Below, one piece after another: positions 8,620-16,496 of a stretch of 64,000 nucleotides of DNA (its first letter is position 1; each line of letters opens with the position of its first letter). The DNA is from Pseudomonas putida. GTDB taxonomy: Bacteria; Pseudomonadota; Gammaproteobacteria; Pseudomonadales; Pseudomonadaceae. The position numbers and the translations under genes were made by a program. The stretch covers positions 2,712,501 to 2,776,500 of the forward strand of contig NZ_CP016634.1 of the NCBI RefSeq assembly GCF_002741075.1. The letters run 5' to 3'. The notes under the pieces were generated by a model. That model searched no databases, had not been told where the DNA came from, and worked only from the letters and a program-made list of their open reading frames with translations.

Positions 8620-9312
8620 ATGCGTCTTGATCGTTTTCTCGCCAACCTGCCTTGCTACAACCGCCAGCAGGTCCGCCTGCTGCTGGTGCAACGGCGCGTG
8701 CGCGTGGATGGCCTGGTGGCCACCGACCCTCGCCAGCAGGTGCGCGAATTCAGCCGGGTGGAAGCGGACGAACAGGTGCTCCAGGCTGGTCGCCCGGCGC
8801 GCTATCTGATGTTGCACAAGCCCAGCGGCTGCGTCAGCGCGACCCAGGATCCGCAACACCCCACCGTGCTCGACCTGCTGCCGGCCGACCTGCGCGAGGA
8901 CCTGCACATCGCCGGTCGCCTGGACTACAACACCACCGGGCTGATGATCCTGACCAACGACGGTCAATGGTCGCGTCGCCTGACCCAGCCCAAGACCAAG
9001 CTGCCGAAGGTCTACCACGTCCAGACCGAAGACGAGATCGGCGAACACTATGTGACCAAGTTCCGTGAGGGCTTCTACTTCGCCTTCGAAGACCTCACCA
9101 CCCTGCCCGCCCAGCTGGACATCCTGGGCCCACGCCAGGCGCGACTGGCGATCGTCGAAGGCCGTTATCACCAGGTCAAGCGCATGTTCGGGTACTTCGA
9201 CAACAAAGTGGTGGAACTGCACCGGGAGCGGATGGGCAGCATCGGCCTGGATCCTGCATTGGCACCGGGTGAGTTTCGTGAGCTGACGCCGGAAGAAGTC
9301 GCCTCGGTCTGA
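8620..9312 (+). CDS. rsuA: Ribosomal small-subunit pseudouridine synthase, RsuA family
   Basis: A 230-residue protein with an N-terminal S4 RNA-binding domain (MRLDRFLANLPCYNRQQVRLLL) and a pseudouridine synthase domain with the catalytic motif GRLDYNTTGLMILTNDG near residues 100-116, where Asp of RLD is the nucleophile. E. coli RsuA, which isomerises U516 of 16S rRNA, has nearly the same length (231). VEGRYHQVKRMFGYFDNKVVELHRERMG is the typical C-terminal family segment. Family assignment is firm; U516 as target is inferred from the closest known homolog. Confidence 0.9.
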   Translation: MRLDRFLANLPCYNRQQVRLLLVQRRVRVDGLVATDPRQQVREFSRVEADEQVLQAGRPARYLMLHKPSGCVSATQDPQHPTVLDLLPADLREDLHIAGRLDYNTTGLMILTNDGQWSRRLTQPKTKLPKVYHVQTEDEIGEHYVTKFREGFYFAFEDLTTLPAQLDILGPRQARLAIVEGRYHQVKRMFGYFDNKVVELHRERMGSIGLDPALAPGEFRELTPEEVASV

Positions 9313-9662
9313 AATCTGCGGCCCTGCATAGAGCGGTATAGACAGGTTCACTGCATCGATTTTCTCGTGACATCCCCCAAACGGCACTTGCGAGATCACC
9401 ACCCTGCTGCTTGAATCAAACTCGTCGGTCTGCATGTGACTTGTCAGTCACGATCGTAGTCCAAGACGCCTTTTGCCGGTCACCTAGGGTCTCGATGCCC
9501 CGGGGCACGGCAAACCGCCCACCTAGAACAAATACCGTCGACGACCGTGCCATGGATCGACAAAAGGGCTCCCGGTTTCTCTTCGAGGCGTATGCCTACC
9601 TGTCATAAACAACGTGCACCCTAGGTCACGCGAATACCCTTTTTGCGCCAGGAGTCGATGAC
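9313..9662. other. Gene-free 350-base region upstream of phaG
   Basis: No convincing coding frame is visible. Short open frames here lack ribosome sites and family sequence. The region must hold the phaG promoter, but I could not identify a clear sigma-70 or sigma-54 signature. It is less GC-biased than the genes around it. Confidence 0.5.
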
Positions 9663-10547
9663 ATGAGGCCAGAAATCGCTGTGCTTGATATCCAAGGTCA
9701 GTATCGGGTTTACACGGAGTTCTATCGCGCGGAAGCAGCCGAGAAGACGATCATCCTGATCAACGGATCGCTGGCCACCACGGCCTCTTTCGCCCAGACG
9801 GTGCGCAACCTGCACCCGCATTTCAACGTCGTGCTGTACGACCAGCCCTATGCGGGCAAGTCCAAAGCGCACAACCACCAGGAACGGCTGATCACCAAGG
9901 AGACCGAGGCGCACATCCTCCTTGAGCTGATCGAGCACTTCCAGGTCGATCACGTGATGTCGTTCTCCTGGGGCGGTGCCTGTGCCCTGCTGGCGCTGGC
10001 GCACCAGCCGAGCCGGGTGAAGAAGGCCGTGGTCAGTTCCTTCTCGCCGATCATCAACGAGCCGATGCGCGACTACCTGGCGCGCGGTTGCCAGTACCTG
10101 GCCGCCTGCGACCGCTACCAGGTGGGCAATCTGGTCAATGACACCATCGGCAAGTACCTGCCGTCGCTGTTCAAGCGCTTCAACTATCGCCACGTGAGCA
10201 GCCTGGACAGCCATGAGTACGCACAGATGCACTTCCACATCAACCAGGTGCTGGATCACGATCTGGAGCGAGCCCTGACATCGGCGCGCAACATCGACAT
10301 CCCGGTGCTGTTCATCAATGGCGACCGTGACGAGTACACCACTGTCGAGGATGCGCGGCATTTCAGCCAGCACGTGGGCCAGAGCCATTTCAGCGTGATC
10401 CGCGATGCCGGTCACTTCCTGGACATCGAGCACAAGAGCGCGTGCGAGGACACCCGCGCAGCCATGCTTGGCTTCCTCAATCCAACCCTGCGCCAACCCC
10501 GTCAACGCAGTCACTACGTGCAGGGGCAGCATGCACTGGCTATCTGA
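9663..10547 (+). CDS. phaG: (R)-3-hydroxydecanoyl-ACP:CoA transacylase PhaG
   Basis: A 294-residue alpha/beta-hydrolase-fold protein that closely matches the P. putida PhaG sequence as I remember it, from MRPEIAVLDIQGQYRVYTEFYR to the C-terminus QGQHA-AI. PhaG links fatty acid synthesis to medium-chain-length polyhydroxyalkanoate (or rhamnolipid-type) precursors by moving the 3-hydroxyacyl group off acyl carrier protein. Visible features are the nucleophile elbow FSWGGA (Ser102) and an HX4D motif at 177-182 (HVSSLD). It stands alone, away from pha synthase genes, directly before the tRNA-Gly used by the integrated element. Later work on homologs suggests a thioesterase-like activity may be the true one. 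Confidence 0.93.
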   Translation: MRPEIAVLDIQGQYRVYTEFYRAEAAEKTIILINGSLATTASFAQTVRNLHPHFNVVLYDQPYAGKSKAHNHQERLITKETEAHILLELIEHFQVDHVMSFSWGGACALLALAHQPSRVKKAVVSSFSPIINEPMRDYLARGCQYLAACDRYQVGNLVNDTIGKYLPSLFKRFNYRHVSSLDSHEYAQMHFHINQVLDHDLERALTSARNIDIPVLFINGDRDEYTTVEDARHFSQHVGQSHFSVIRDAGHFLDIEHKSACEDTRAAMLGFLNPTLRQPRQRSHYVQGQHALAI

Positions 10548-10555
10548 GTGGTTTG

Positions 10556-10608
10556 GCGACGTTAGCCCTTGTAGTCGCCCGGGCTACACGTCGCCTACAG
10601 GTCTTTTT
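10556..10608 (+). terminator. Probable terminator after phaG
   Basis: GCGACGTTAGCCC (10556-10568) pairs with GGGCTACACGTCGC (10581-10594) with a single bulge. A run of five T follows at 10604-10608, about 10 bases after the stem. The gap between stem and T-run makes this a probable rather than certain intrinsic terminator. Confidence 0.5.
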
Positions 10609-10663
10609 GCACCGTCGGGCTTCTCATGACGGGTGTGTTCTGGTAAAAATGTCGGCCTCTGAA

Positions 10664-10737
10664 GCGGGTATAGTTTATTGGTAAAACTATAGCTTCCCAA
10701 GCTATTGAGGAGGGTTCGATTCCCTCTACCCGCTCCA
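10664..10737 (+). tRNA. tRNA-Gly (anticodon CCC)
   Basis: A complete cloverleaf with encoded CCA. The acceptor stem pairs GCGGGTA (10664-10670) with TACCCGC (10727-10733), followed by T and CCA. The D-arm is GTTTATTGGTAAAAC. The anticodon loop is TTCCCAA, giving anticodon CCC (reads GGG, glycine). The T-arm is GAGGG-TTCGATT-CCCTC. It is the left attachment site of the integrated element, whose integrase gene begins 87 bases downstream; the end of the tRNA is copied at 19021-19041. Confidence 0.95.
10717..10737 (+). other. Left attachment site (attL) in the 3' end of tRNA-Gly
   Basis: The last 21 bases of the tRNA are repeated at 19021-19041 with one mismatch (CGAT versus CGAA at the left end). 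The final 17 bases, TCCCTCTACCCGCTCCA, are identical. An intact tRNA on the integrase side plus a 3'-end copy at the far side is the standard footprint of tyrosine-recombinase integration. Confidence 0.9.
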
Positions 10738-10823
10738 CCTCTGCTCTAACTCGTTGATTTTTCGAAAGTTCGATGAGATCAGAGCCCGCAGTCGCGTGAG
10801 TCCTTCTACAAAGGGCTCATACC

Positions 10824-12755
10824 TTGGCACAGCGCAATAATCTCTACCGCCGTCCGAGCGGAATCTATGTCCTTCGTCTGACCGTCCCGCCCCGCTTTCG
10901 CCTGCTGATAGGGCAGAGAGAGATTCACTCGTCGACCGCCAGCAGCAACCCAGTCCAAGCGAGGCGTGTTGCATGTCGACTATTGGGTCTTTGGAACCAC
11001 TGCCTAAGCGAGCTAGAAATGGTTGAACGTGGAAAAACGGACTCGTCGTCGAAAGGTGTAATCAGCGTCAGTGAGCTCAGCGAAGCTTGCGGGCTGCCGT
11101 CCAACGTCATCCTCCGGGAGCTCCTGAACCATCGAATACCGATCATGGCCGAAATCAACTCGCAGCCCGGCTATCAGGTGGATGACTTTCACGAGGTTGA
11201 CCGGGAGGCCGATACCGGCGGTTTTGTTCTCAACAGCGCGTTCGAAGTCGGATCCCACCACGTCTTTAGCTGCTTTTTGAAGCCGTTCAATACCCGCTAT
11301 ACGATTCTCAAAATCATCGAGGATGGTTACTCGGAAGAGGTAGTGTTTAGGACCTTTACGCGTCGTCACGGAGCTGCATTTTTCGATCTACCAGGTATTC
11401 GACTTACTGCGCGGTCAGTATTGCTCCTTAAAATTCACGCTGACCGATTTATCAGCCAACCGAGCTCAAGTGCTCCCTTACTTGAGAGCCCCGCGCTTGC
11501 TACTGCTGCACCGTCCACTGCTGACCCTTCCGTTCTCGCGCCATCAACAACTCTTCCCTGCGAAAATTGCAGGCCCGAACGGGCCGATGAGCGTGTCTCA
11601 TCGCTGATGGCAACGTTCTTCGAGAGGAAGCAATCCAGTTGGAAGCTAGATCAGCAGAAAAAAATGGCAACGCAGTGTGGGACGTTCGTCGAATTGATGA
11701 ACGACCCACCGTTAGGCGCCCTAAACCGACAGATGATATGGGACTACGAAGCAAAACTTCGCAAGATGCCTTCTGATCGACGCAACGCCTCTCTACGACA
11801 TAAGACAAACGACGCGCACCGTCTTTTGGCCTTGGCCGAGGAACACGGAGAGGATCGTTTATCCTCAACAAGTGTCGAGCGCTATATGGATAACCTTTCA
11901 AGCATGTTCGCGTGGGCCAAGCGCAACCAGATTCTCACAGGGAATCCCGCTGAACGAGCTATCGAAAAGCCAAAAAAGACGACCAGAGATCAGGACGACC
12001 GTTCGAAATTTGAGAACAGCGATCTCAACAAGATTTTTACCGTTCAGTGGTTTGCAACGGGCACCGGCGAAAGAAACAAACACGGTCGGTTTAACAGGTT
12101 CCGCCCTCACTTTTACTGGCTTCCCCTATTAGGGCTCTATACCGGCGCACGGCTCAACGAACTATCCCAGCTTTACACCAACGACGTTAAAATGACTGAG
12201 ACAGGAGTGCTCTATCTAGACTTCAACCTTGATGGGGCAGATAAGGTCGACGCGGATGGATCTGACAAATCGCTCAAGACTGTAAATGCTAAGCGGATCG
12301 TCGCAGTTCATCCGCACCTCATCGAACTGGGCTTGCACGACTATGTCAAAGCTCTCACTGCCGCCGGGCATTTGCGATTGTTCCCTGAACTTAAGCATGA
12401 CAAGGTCAAAGGTTACGGTAAGCCGGCGGGAAGTTGGTTTAATGCGCGCTTTCTGGGCAATCAGTTGGGAATACTGAGAGATGGAACGCGCACCTTCCAT
12501 TCATTCCGACACACGTTCATTACTGCTCTCGGCGAGCTGAATGTCCCTGCTGACATTCAGTCGCAGTTGGCCGGGCATAGTCGCGGCGACACGATCACAC
12601 TTACCCGGTATCGGAAAGATGCCGAAGCTGATCGGCTGCTGGGCTACGTCAAGCAACTGGACTTCAATCTACCGGCGATTGCTCCTTTCTCTATTGCCGA
12701 TGGACTGGACGCTGTTAGAGACGCTTTGAGGCGAAAAGCAAAGCCAACACAATAA
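10824..12755 (+). CDS. Tyrosine-type site-specific integrase, DUF6538 N-terminus
   Basis: A 643-residue integrase. The N-terminus (MAQRNNLYRRPSGIYVLRLTVPPRFR) matches the DUF6538 domain found in large proteobacterial integrases. The catalytic domain has the first Arg in TGARLNELSQL (near residue 441), HSFRHT (HxxR, near 557-561), GHSRGDTITLTRYRK with the second His, and the nucleophile Tyr near 595. The start is a TTG at 10824 with AAGGG about 10 bases upstream; the family N-terminus begins exactly there. It lies just inside attL and should catalyse integration and excision at tRNA-Gly. About 200 residues between N-terminus and core are variable. Confidence 0.93.
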   Translation: MAQRNNLYRRPSGIYVLRLTVPPRFRLLIGQREIHSSTASSNPVQARRVACRLLGLWNHCLSELEMVERGKTDSSSKGVISVSELSEACGLPSNVILRELLNHRIPIMAEINSQPGYQVDDFHEVDREADTGGFVLNSAFEVGSHHVFSCFLKPFNTRYTILKIIEDGYSEEVVFRTFTRRHGAAFFDLPGIRLTARSVLLLKIHADRFISQPSSSAPLLESPALATAAPSTADPSVLAPSTTLPCENCRPERADERVSSLMATFFERKQSSWKLDQQKKMATQCGTFVELMNDPPLGALNRQMIWDYEAKLRKMPSDRRNASLRHKTNDAHRLLALAEEHGEDRLSSTSVERYMDNLSSMFAWAKRNQILTGNPAERAIEKPKKTTRDQDDRSKFENSDLNKIFTVQWFATGTGERNKHGRFNRFRPHFYWLPLLGLYTGARLNELSQLYTNDVKMTETGVLYLDFNLDGADKVDADGSDKSLKTVNAKRIVAVHPHLIELGLHDYVKALTAAGHLRLFPELKHDKVKGYGKPAGSWFNARFLGNQLGILRDGTRTFHSFRHTFITALGELNVPADIQSQLAGHSRGDTITLTRYRKDAEADRLLGYVKQLDFNLPAIAPFSIADGLDAVRDALRRKAKPTQ

Positions 12756-12850
12756 AATGCATGCTGGCCCATCAGAGGTTTGCTCAAGCTTTAGGTAGCT
12801 CTCGGGAGCCACTCTAAGCCGCTGAGGGGCACTAGCCAGCGGGGCCGCTT

Positions 12851-12871
12851 TCAGCGTTGAGTCAACGCTGA
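12851..12871. repeat. Perfect 10-bp-arm palindrome
   Basis: TCAGCGTTGA and TCAACGCTGA flank a single central G, a perfect inverted repeat with 10-bp arms. It lies between the convergent integrase and small-protein genes. It could be an operator, a recombinase site or part of a hairpin; the sequence alone does not decide. Confidence 0.55.
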
Positions 12872-12896
12872 GAGTGCTTCCCCAATGACTAACCTG

Positions 12897-12919
12897 ACGC
12901 CGGCTGGGTTTGCCGGCGT
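12897..12919. terminator. GC-rich stem-loop, possible bidirectional terminator
   Basis: ACGCCGGC (12897-12904) and GCCGGCGT (12912-12919) form a perfect 8-bp stem with loop TGGGTTT. There is no clear T-run, so termination is only suggested by its place between two converging genes. Confidence 0.4.
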
Positions 12920-12977
12920 GCCCAAGTTGGCCGGGGGAGCCGCGCCAGCAACAGCCTTCCCCGCTCCCGTCAAACCA

Positions 12978-13229
12978 TTATTGAGTAGCGGAGCAGTCCG
13001 CCCTCAAGATGGGGAAAAGTTCGTCTGGATTACGGCACTCGCTGTTCAGCTTCGCTCGTGCTGCTTCTGCGAGCGCCTTGGTGGGGTAGCTTGGCTTCAG
13101 CCGCAGCTTTTCTTGATTGTCGTAGATGTCGAAGCCACCTGACATGGTAGCGGCATAGAAACGAGATCCCGATTTGAAAGCGTCTTTTTCGATGGGCACA
13201 GCGGGAACGATAACAAATCTTGTTTGCAT
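12978..13229 (-). CDS. Small conserved-looking protein of the integrated element
   Basis: An 83-residue protein, MQTRFVIVPAVPIEKDAFKSGSRFYAATMSGGFDIYDNQEKLRLKPSYPTKALAEAARAKLNSE..., with balanced amino acid composition and no signal peptide or membrane segment. The start at 13229 has GGGAGG about 7 bases upstream, which supports it as real. It is the only likely gene between the integrase and the Rep-like gene. The pattern of short beta-rich N-terminus and a helix (KALAEAARAKLNSE) gives no function. I do not recognise the family. Confidence 0.65.
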   Translation of the reverse strand: MQTRFVIVPAVPIEKDAFKSGSRFYAATMSGGFDIYDNQEKLRLKPSYPTKALAEAARAKLNSECRNPDELFPILRADCSATQ

Positions 13230-13863
13230 GATTCGTGCCTCCCCAGGCAGATACTTGAGTATTAGCCTGACTACTCGAAACCATCAACATGGTTCATCGA
13301 GACAAATCAATGGCGCTTCTGCCAGTGGTATATGCCCATTCGGTCGTGGGCCATCAGGATCGGACCTCGATTTTTCAAGAGGAAGGTTGGTGAGATTACC
13401 CATGCTATAAAGCCGCAAACGCTAACGGCGCGCATGGTGCGATCTAAGACGTTTTCAGCGCGTGGCCATGATTAGGGCGAGGTCAAACGAAATCGCTAGT
13501 CCTGAGCGACCACAGAGGCCTTGCCGGCCCACTCGGGGAATCCGGTTGCAGCGCATAGGCATTAGGTTTCTCAAGCTGGGCCTAGAACTGGCGTGATACC
13601 CAGCATTCGGGGGCATCCCCCGAAGTATAAGGTTCGGCGTGCGCTGGCCGATTTCGAAACACGCTAGCCCTTCGTGACCTTACACCAATCCTAAGATATT
13701 GGTTTTTGAGGGGGGGGCAGTGTCCCGGTGTGGGACATGCGAGTGGCATGAAGAGCCACCAAGTCTCTACAGTTATTAGGTCGAAGTGGACAAAACCCCG
13801 TGCCCGCACTGCCTCCACAGGGTTTGAGAGGTGAGATTTGTCACCTTTTTTTCCGCAAGCCTT
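13230..13863. other. Gene-free 634-base region inside the integrated element
   Basis: Open frames on both strands here are short, Arg/Pro-rich and lack ribosome sites. The region contains a G-run (GAGGGGGGGGCAG near 13709-13721) and lies directly downstream of the Rep-like gene. In rolling-circle elements an origin is often near rep, so this is a candidate location for one, but no origin structure could be confirmed by eye. Confidence 0.4.
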
Positions 13864-14778
13864 CTATATGGTCAGTCTGCGAAGTGCGCCTTTCACTGCA
13901 TTTCGCAGCTCGTCGTCGGCTTCGAGGTGGGAGCTCTCTGCGCGTGTCTTGCGAAACTTGTCGCGCCGACCGACTGCATCGAAGCTGTGTATGCCCCGTT
14001 CAGGAGTGGCGTCTTGGAGCTCGCGATTGATTTTGATCGCCTCCAGCCTAAAGCGGTCATTTCTAGCCATCTGTTCCGGCGCTACAGGACGACGGAATCG
14101 AAACAGCCCGGCGAGCTTGTCGAACCGGAAGGCTTGGAGGTCAGAAAGCAGGTTGAGCCCATTCTCTTGTGGTGCTGACCTTTGAAGAGTTACTTCAACC
14201 CGGGCGCGCCATTGATCTTCAGGTAATGGTTGCTTCTTGTTGACCCTCTTGAAGTAGATCTGCCACGAAATGGCGTCTTCCTTGTTGCCAATGCGAAAAT
14301 TCAGATTCGGATCGAGTCGAGCTCCAGGGTGGTCCAGAAAGCGATTCTGCGCAGTGTCGGGGTCATACTGTCGGTGCTTCTCTCCATCGGCGAAGATGCT
14401 TGATTGCAGGCGGAGAGTCATTGCTTGCGTCTCCGATATAGAGCCAGTCTTGTGCCGAAAATCGCAGGCGACCTCAATCCCGGCGATTTTGGGAGGTGCT
14501 ACGAACGGGTAGCGAATGCACAGCTCGTCCAGCGCATTGGATAACCCTGCATAGTCGTCCACATCGTGAAATCGAATTCTGAACACCGTGCCGACACCTC
14601 CAGCTTGTTTATCAAGCGTCTCGACCCAGAGCTTGGTGCCAGCGATGCCGGTGGTTCTAAGTGTTTCTTGAAGGTGGTGGTGCTGCGTTGGTCTGGACGT
14701 CTTGATTGTGACGTCCAGCCAGTCAATGCAGGCCGTGACCTTGAAGGATTTACGGCTGACCACGTCTGACCCGCTCAC
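13864..14778 (-). CDS. Putative replication initiation factor (Rep_trans/RstA-like)
   Basis: About 304 residues. The N-terminal segment KVTACIDWLDVTIKT, then GIEVACDFRHKTG, ISWQIYFKRVNKK and RARVEVTLQR resemble the spaced motifs of the replication-initiation-factor family (Rep_trans) used by filamentous phages and small plasmids for rolling-circle replication. The frame is open to a TTG at 14799; I chose GTG 14778 because it overlaps the stop of the upstream gene as GTGA, a coupling arrangement also used by the next pair. It is the last gene of a three-gene minus-strand unit in the element. Similarity is judged by eye and moderate, so the Rep function is tentative. Confidence 0.55.
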   Translation of the reverse strand: MSGSDVVSRKSFKVTACIDWLDVTIKTSRPTQHHHLQETLRTTGIAGTKLWVETLDKQAGGVGTVFRIRFHDVDDYAGLSNALDELCIRYPFVAPPKIAGIEVACDFRHKTGSISETQAMTLRLQSSIFADGEKHRQYDPDTAQNRFLDHPGARLDPNLNFRIGNKEDAISWQIYFKRVNKKQPLPEDQWRARVEVTLQRSAPQENGLNLLSDLQAFRFDKLAGLFRFRRPVAPEQMARNDRFRLEAIKINRELQDATPERGIHSFDAVGRRDKFRKTRAESSHLEADDELRNAVKGALRRLTI

Positions 14779-15095
14779 GGAAGCACACGAACTTTCCAAG
14801 AACGCTTGTCAGTCGGGTCGACCTCAAACTCACGAACTTGGAGCGAAATCGTCGCAGTGGATGATGGCTTGAGCGCGAGGGCCGCGCTGATGAACTCAGC
14901 AATTTCCACAAGGCTGTAGTAAGGACGCGTCCCCTTGCCGTCATGGCTGCACAGGTAGGGGGTTAAAACCAATCCGTAGTAAGTGCTCTTGCCGCGCCTC
15001 ATGTCGGCCAGCGTATCGTCCCAAGCACGAACCGCGCCGAGCTTGCTGCGCAGGATGTAGGCCGCCTCGCTGGCTGGAACCGTTTTTACTTTCAT
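14775..15095 (-). CDS. Hypothetical protein between two coupled genes of the Rep-like operon
   Basis: A 106-residue soluble protein (MKVKTVPASEAAYILRSKLGAVRAWDDTLADMRRGKSTYYGLVLTPYLCSHDGKGTRPYYSLVEIAEFI...). Its start overlaps the stop of the preceding gene by four bases and its stop overlaps the next start, so the three genes are translationally coupled. The middle part (LADMRRG...YYSLVEIAEFISAALAL) has the look of a small DNA-binding or accessory replication protein, but no known domain is recognised. An accessory role in replication or its control is inferred from context only. Confidence 0.7.
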   Translation of the reverse strand: MKVKTVPASEAAYILRSKLGAVRAWDDTLADMRRGKSTYYGLVLTPYLCSHDGKGTRPYYSLVEIAEFISAALALKPSSTATISLQVREFEVDPTDKRSWKVRVLP

Positions 15096-15562
15096 TGACC
15101 GATCCTCTTACAGGCGCTGACGACCTCTGCCATTTCCTGAATGATCGCTTCTGCTTCATCGACCTCAAGGCGGTAGACCATCAGCGGGTCTGTCGCGACA
15201 AGCTGGATGTATGGCACGCCGTTTTCGACTTGAAGATTGATTCCGTCGATCTTCAACTTACGACCGGTGGTGCTCCCGCCCTTTTCACCTATCCCAAAAG
15301 CCCGCATCGCTTCCGCTGCCCGGCCCGTGAGCTTCAGAGTTCCGAGCTGACGAGACTTTTCCCATTCGATGAAAGCGGTCAAATCATCATGACGATAAAA
15401 CACACCACCGGCCATGCGTTCGAACGGAATACGATAAGAAACAGTGCGGGACTGGTTCCGATTGTTCTGCAACCAATTTGCCCATTGCTCAATCGTTTTC
15501 GACGGTTCCAGCTCATGGAGCGTTTGTGCTGCGATGTTGTTGCTCACTAGTTCTTCACTCAT
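15092..15562 (-). CDS. Hypothetical protein, first gene of the Rep-like operon
   Basis: A 156-residue soluble protein. The N-terminal half (TIEQWANWLQNNRNQSRTVSYRIPFERMAGGVFYRHDDLTAFIEWEKSRQLG) resembles a short winged-helix/excisionase-like segment that chooses a site ('Y-R-H-D-D-L' is typical of such small adaptors). The C-terminal half is beta-rich (LKIDGINLQVENGVPYIQLVATDPLMVYRLEVDEAEAII). The start at 15562 has GAGG 5-8 bases upstream; an upstream TTG at 15607 is possible but weaker. It reads away from the serine recombinase gene across a 150-base control region with an inverted repeat. Function unknown. Confidence 0.68.
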   Translation of the reverse strand: MSEELVSNNIAAQTLHELEPSKTIEQWANWLQNNRNQSRTVSYRIPFERMAGGVFYRHDDLTAFIEWEKSRQLGTLKLTGRAAEAMRAFGIGEKGGSTTGRKLKIDGINLQVENGVPYIQLVATDPLMVYRLEVDEAEAIIQEMAEVVSACKRIGQ

Positions 15563-15663
15563 GCTCGCCTCATCCAACAGTTCGGGTGAGCCAAAATTAC
15601 CAACCAATCACAAATCAGTCAACAATGATTTTTATTTGACTGATAACCCCGCCCTCAACCATC

Positions 15664-15702
15664 ATGACCACACATTAAACGAACGTTTTTCAATGTGGTC
15701 AT
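15664..15702. promoter_or_regulatory. Inverted repeat in the divergent control region of the element
   Basis: ATGACCACACATT (15664-15676) faces AATGTGGTCAT (15692-15702), whose complement is ATGACCACATT, so the arms match except for two extra bases. AACGTT lies between them in an AT-rich stretch. It sits directly before the serine recombinase start and upstream of the divergent Rep-like operon, as expected for an operator or a recombinase binding site. Which protein binds is not known. Confidence 0.5.
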
Positions 15703-15715
15703 AGGTAGGTGCCGG

Positions 15716-16399
15716 ATGCAAAAGAACGATTTTGTCAGCTACCTGCGTGTATCGACGCAGAAGCAAGGAAGCTCAGGCTTGGGGCTTGATGCTCAGCGTG
15801 CAGCCGTCGAGAGCTTCGTTGCAGGCACACGTGGGACGCTCATCGCTGAGTATCAGGAAGTGGAAACCGGAAAGGGTTCGGATGCGCTCTCAAAGCGTCC
15901 CACCTTGAAGGCCGCTCTTGAATACTGCCGCAAGCATGGCGCGACCCTGGTCATTGCCAAACTGGACCGACTCGCAAGGAACGTGCATTTCGTCTCGGGG
16001 CTGATGGAGTCCCGCGTCAGGTTTGTCGCTTGCGACATGCCCGAGGCTAACGAACTCACTATCCACATCATGGCCGCGTTCGCAGAGCATGAAGCAAAGC
16101 GCATCAGTCAGCGCACAAAGGAAGCGCTTGCAGTGGCAAAAGCTCGTGGCGTCGCACTCGGGACTGCAGGCGCCTCGAATCTGAAGCCTAATCTGGAAAT
16201 GCGCCAGCAAGCTGCTCAAGCGTTTGTAGAGCGGCTACGGGCTTTGTTTGACGAAATGTCTGCGAAAGGTCTGTCTCAGCGAGCGATGGCTGAGGAGCTA
16301 AATAAGATCGGTAGCCCCGCGCCCAAAGGCGGCAAGTGGGGGCTAACCCAAGTCCAGCGTGCAATAGCTCAACTACAGAGCGCTTCGTGTGCCATTTAG
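15716..16399 (+). CDS. Serine recombinase (resolvase/invertase family)
   Basis: A 227-residue small serine recombinase. The catalytic Ser is in SYLRVSTQKQ (Ser13). The core continues with SGLGLDAQRAAVESF, VETGKGSDALSKRPTLKAAL and LVIAKLDRLARNVHFVSGLME. IMAAFAEHEAKRISQRTKEALAVAKARG is the long E-helix, and the C-terminal helix-turn-helix includes GLSQRAMAEELNKIG. ATG 15716 is preferred to the GTG 21 bases upstream because MQKNDFVSYLRVS begins the fold. Coding for a second recombinase beside the tyrosine integrase suggests dimer resolution or inversion within the element rather than integration. Confidence 0.9.
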   Translation: MQKNDFVSYLRVSTQKQGSSGLGLDAQRAAVESFVAGTRGTLIAEYQEVETGKGSDALSKRPTLKAALEYCRKHGATLVIAKLDRLARNVHFVSGLMESRVRFVACDMPEANELTIHIMAAFAEHEAKRISQRTKEALAVAKARGVALGTAGASNLKPNLEMRQQAAQAFVERLRALFDEMSAKGLSQRAMAEELNKIGSPAPKGGKWGLTQVQRAIAQLQSASCAI

Positions 16400-16496
16400 A
16401 AATGCTTTTGAGGTCATCAAATTTGATGAGCAAAGTATGCTCACCTTCAACGGCGAAGATCCAAACCTTCGCCGTCAGGTTAGCGTGGAGGCATGG

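Larger units (their letters stand above)
12756..12977. other. Intergenic region after the integrase with two strong hairpins
   Basis: No gene is visible. It holds a 21-base near-palindrome at 12851-12871 and a stem-loop at 12897-12919, listed separately. The opposite-strand small gene ends at its right edge, so both transcription units converge here. Confidence 0.5.

Noticed and set aside
10819..10826. ATG-based start for the integrase
   Set aside because: No in-frame ATG precedes the conserved DUF6538 N-terminus; TTG 10824 directly begins it.
12885..13142. 85-codon plus-strand frame opposite the 83-residue small gene
   Set aside because: It overlaps the minus-strand gene, which has a better ribosome site and a more protein-like composition.
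13709..13721. G-rich run as a quadruplex or origin
   Set aside because: A single G-run of eight with no matching runs nearby does not support a quadruplex, and no iterons were seen.
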